Program-made: the position numbers and the translations under genes | Assembly: GCA_903929425.1 (NCBI GenBank) | Contig: CAIYUO010000028.1 | Coordinates: forward strand, 1 to 34,206 | DNA length: 34,206 bases | Direction of reading: 5' to 3' | From: an uncultured Bacteroidota bacterium | GTDB taxonomy: Bacteria; Bacteroidota; Bacteroidia; Chitinophagales; Chitinophagaceae | Shown here: one piece after another, positions 34,152 through 34,206 of the stretch | Layout of the letters: each line of letters begins with the position of its first letter | Position numbering within the stretch: the stretch's first letter is position 1 | The notes under the pieces: model-generated | Told to the model about the DNA's origin: nothing | The model's input: the letters and a program-made list of their open reading frames with translations, nothing else | Database searches by the model: none

Positions 34152-34206
34152 GCTAATTTTCGCTTTTTATATTTTTAATATTTAATATATAATGTATTGT
34201 TTATTA

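Overview
This AT-rich window is almost entirely coding and most likely comes from a member of the Bacteroidota. The best fit is a Chitinophagaceae-like lineage, although the family is inferred. The signs are a type IX secretion (T9SS) C-terminal sorting domain, homologues of the GldL/GldM motor proteins found in this phylum, a TAnnTTTG -7 promoter element, A-rich leaders without strong Shine-Dalgarno sequences, and many Bacteroidota-type surface domains (FG-GAP/ASPIC, MBG, SUMF1 fused to a beta-domain).

Layout. Positions 1-2647 (minus strand) hold housekeeping genes: the 5' part of a C-terminal-half transketolase subunit and a CarB that consists only of the N-terminal synthetase half. Position 2763 starts a Bcp peroxiredoxin on the plus strand. 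Everything from 3455 to the end is plus strand and closely packed. Module A (3455-9084) is a divergent GldL/GldM pair, followed by a beta-helix plus outer-membrane-barrel protein and a small lipoprotein. It looks like a trans-envelope, proton-driven motor unit with its own outer-membrane partner. The GldL homologue carries a very large cytoplasmic extension, and neither GldK nor GldN is adjacent. Two AraC-type regulators follow (9138-10808): one membrane-bound with a C-terminal DNA-binding domain, the other a stand-alone degenerate DNA-binding domain. Module B (10805-29457) is a surface-protein operon: a T9SS-sorted small protein, a 3122-residue repetitive fibre-like protein built from phage-tail-fibre motifs and a YadA-like head, a LamG-type lectin domain protein, three tandem SUMF1 (C-type-lectin-fold) paralogues, and a large Ig/MBG repeat protein. 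The last part is an FG-GAP/ASPIC protein paired with a PAP2/vanadium-haloperoxidase-type enzyme.

Working idea (inference). Module A could power or anchor an envelope structure, and Module B could supply a long fibre and its lectin-like receptor-binding proteins, with the AraC pair between them as regulators. The sequence supports co-location, co-orientation and domain identities. It does not prove that the modules work together. No phage structural genes, integrase, transposase, CRISPR array, tRNA or rRNA were seen. No gap between genes exceeds about 230 bp.
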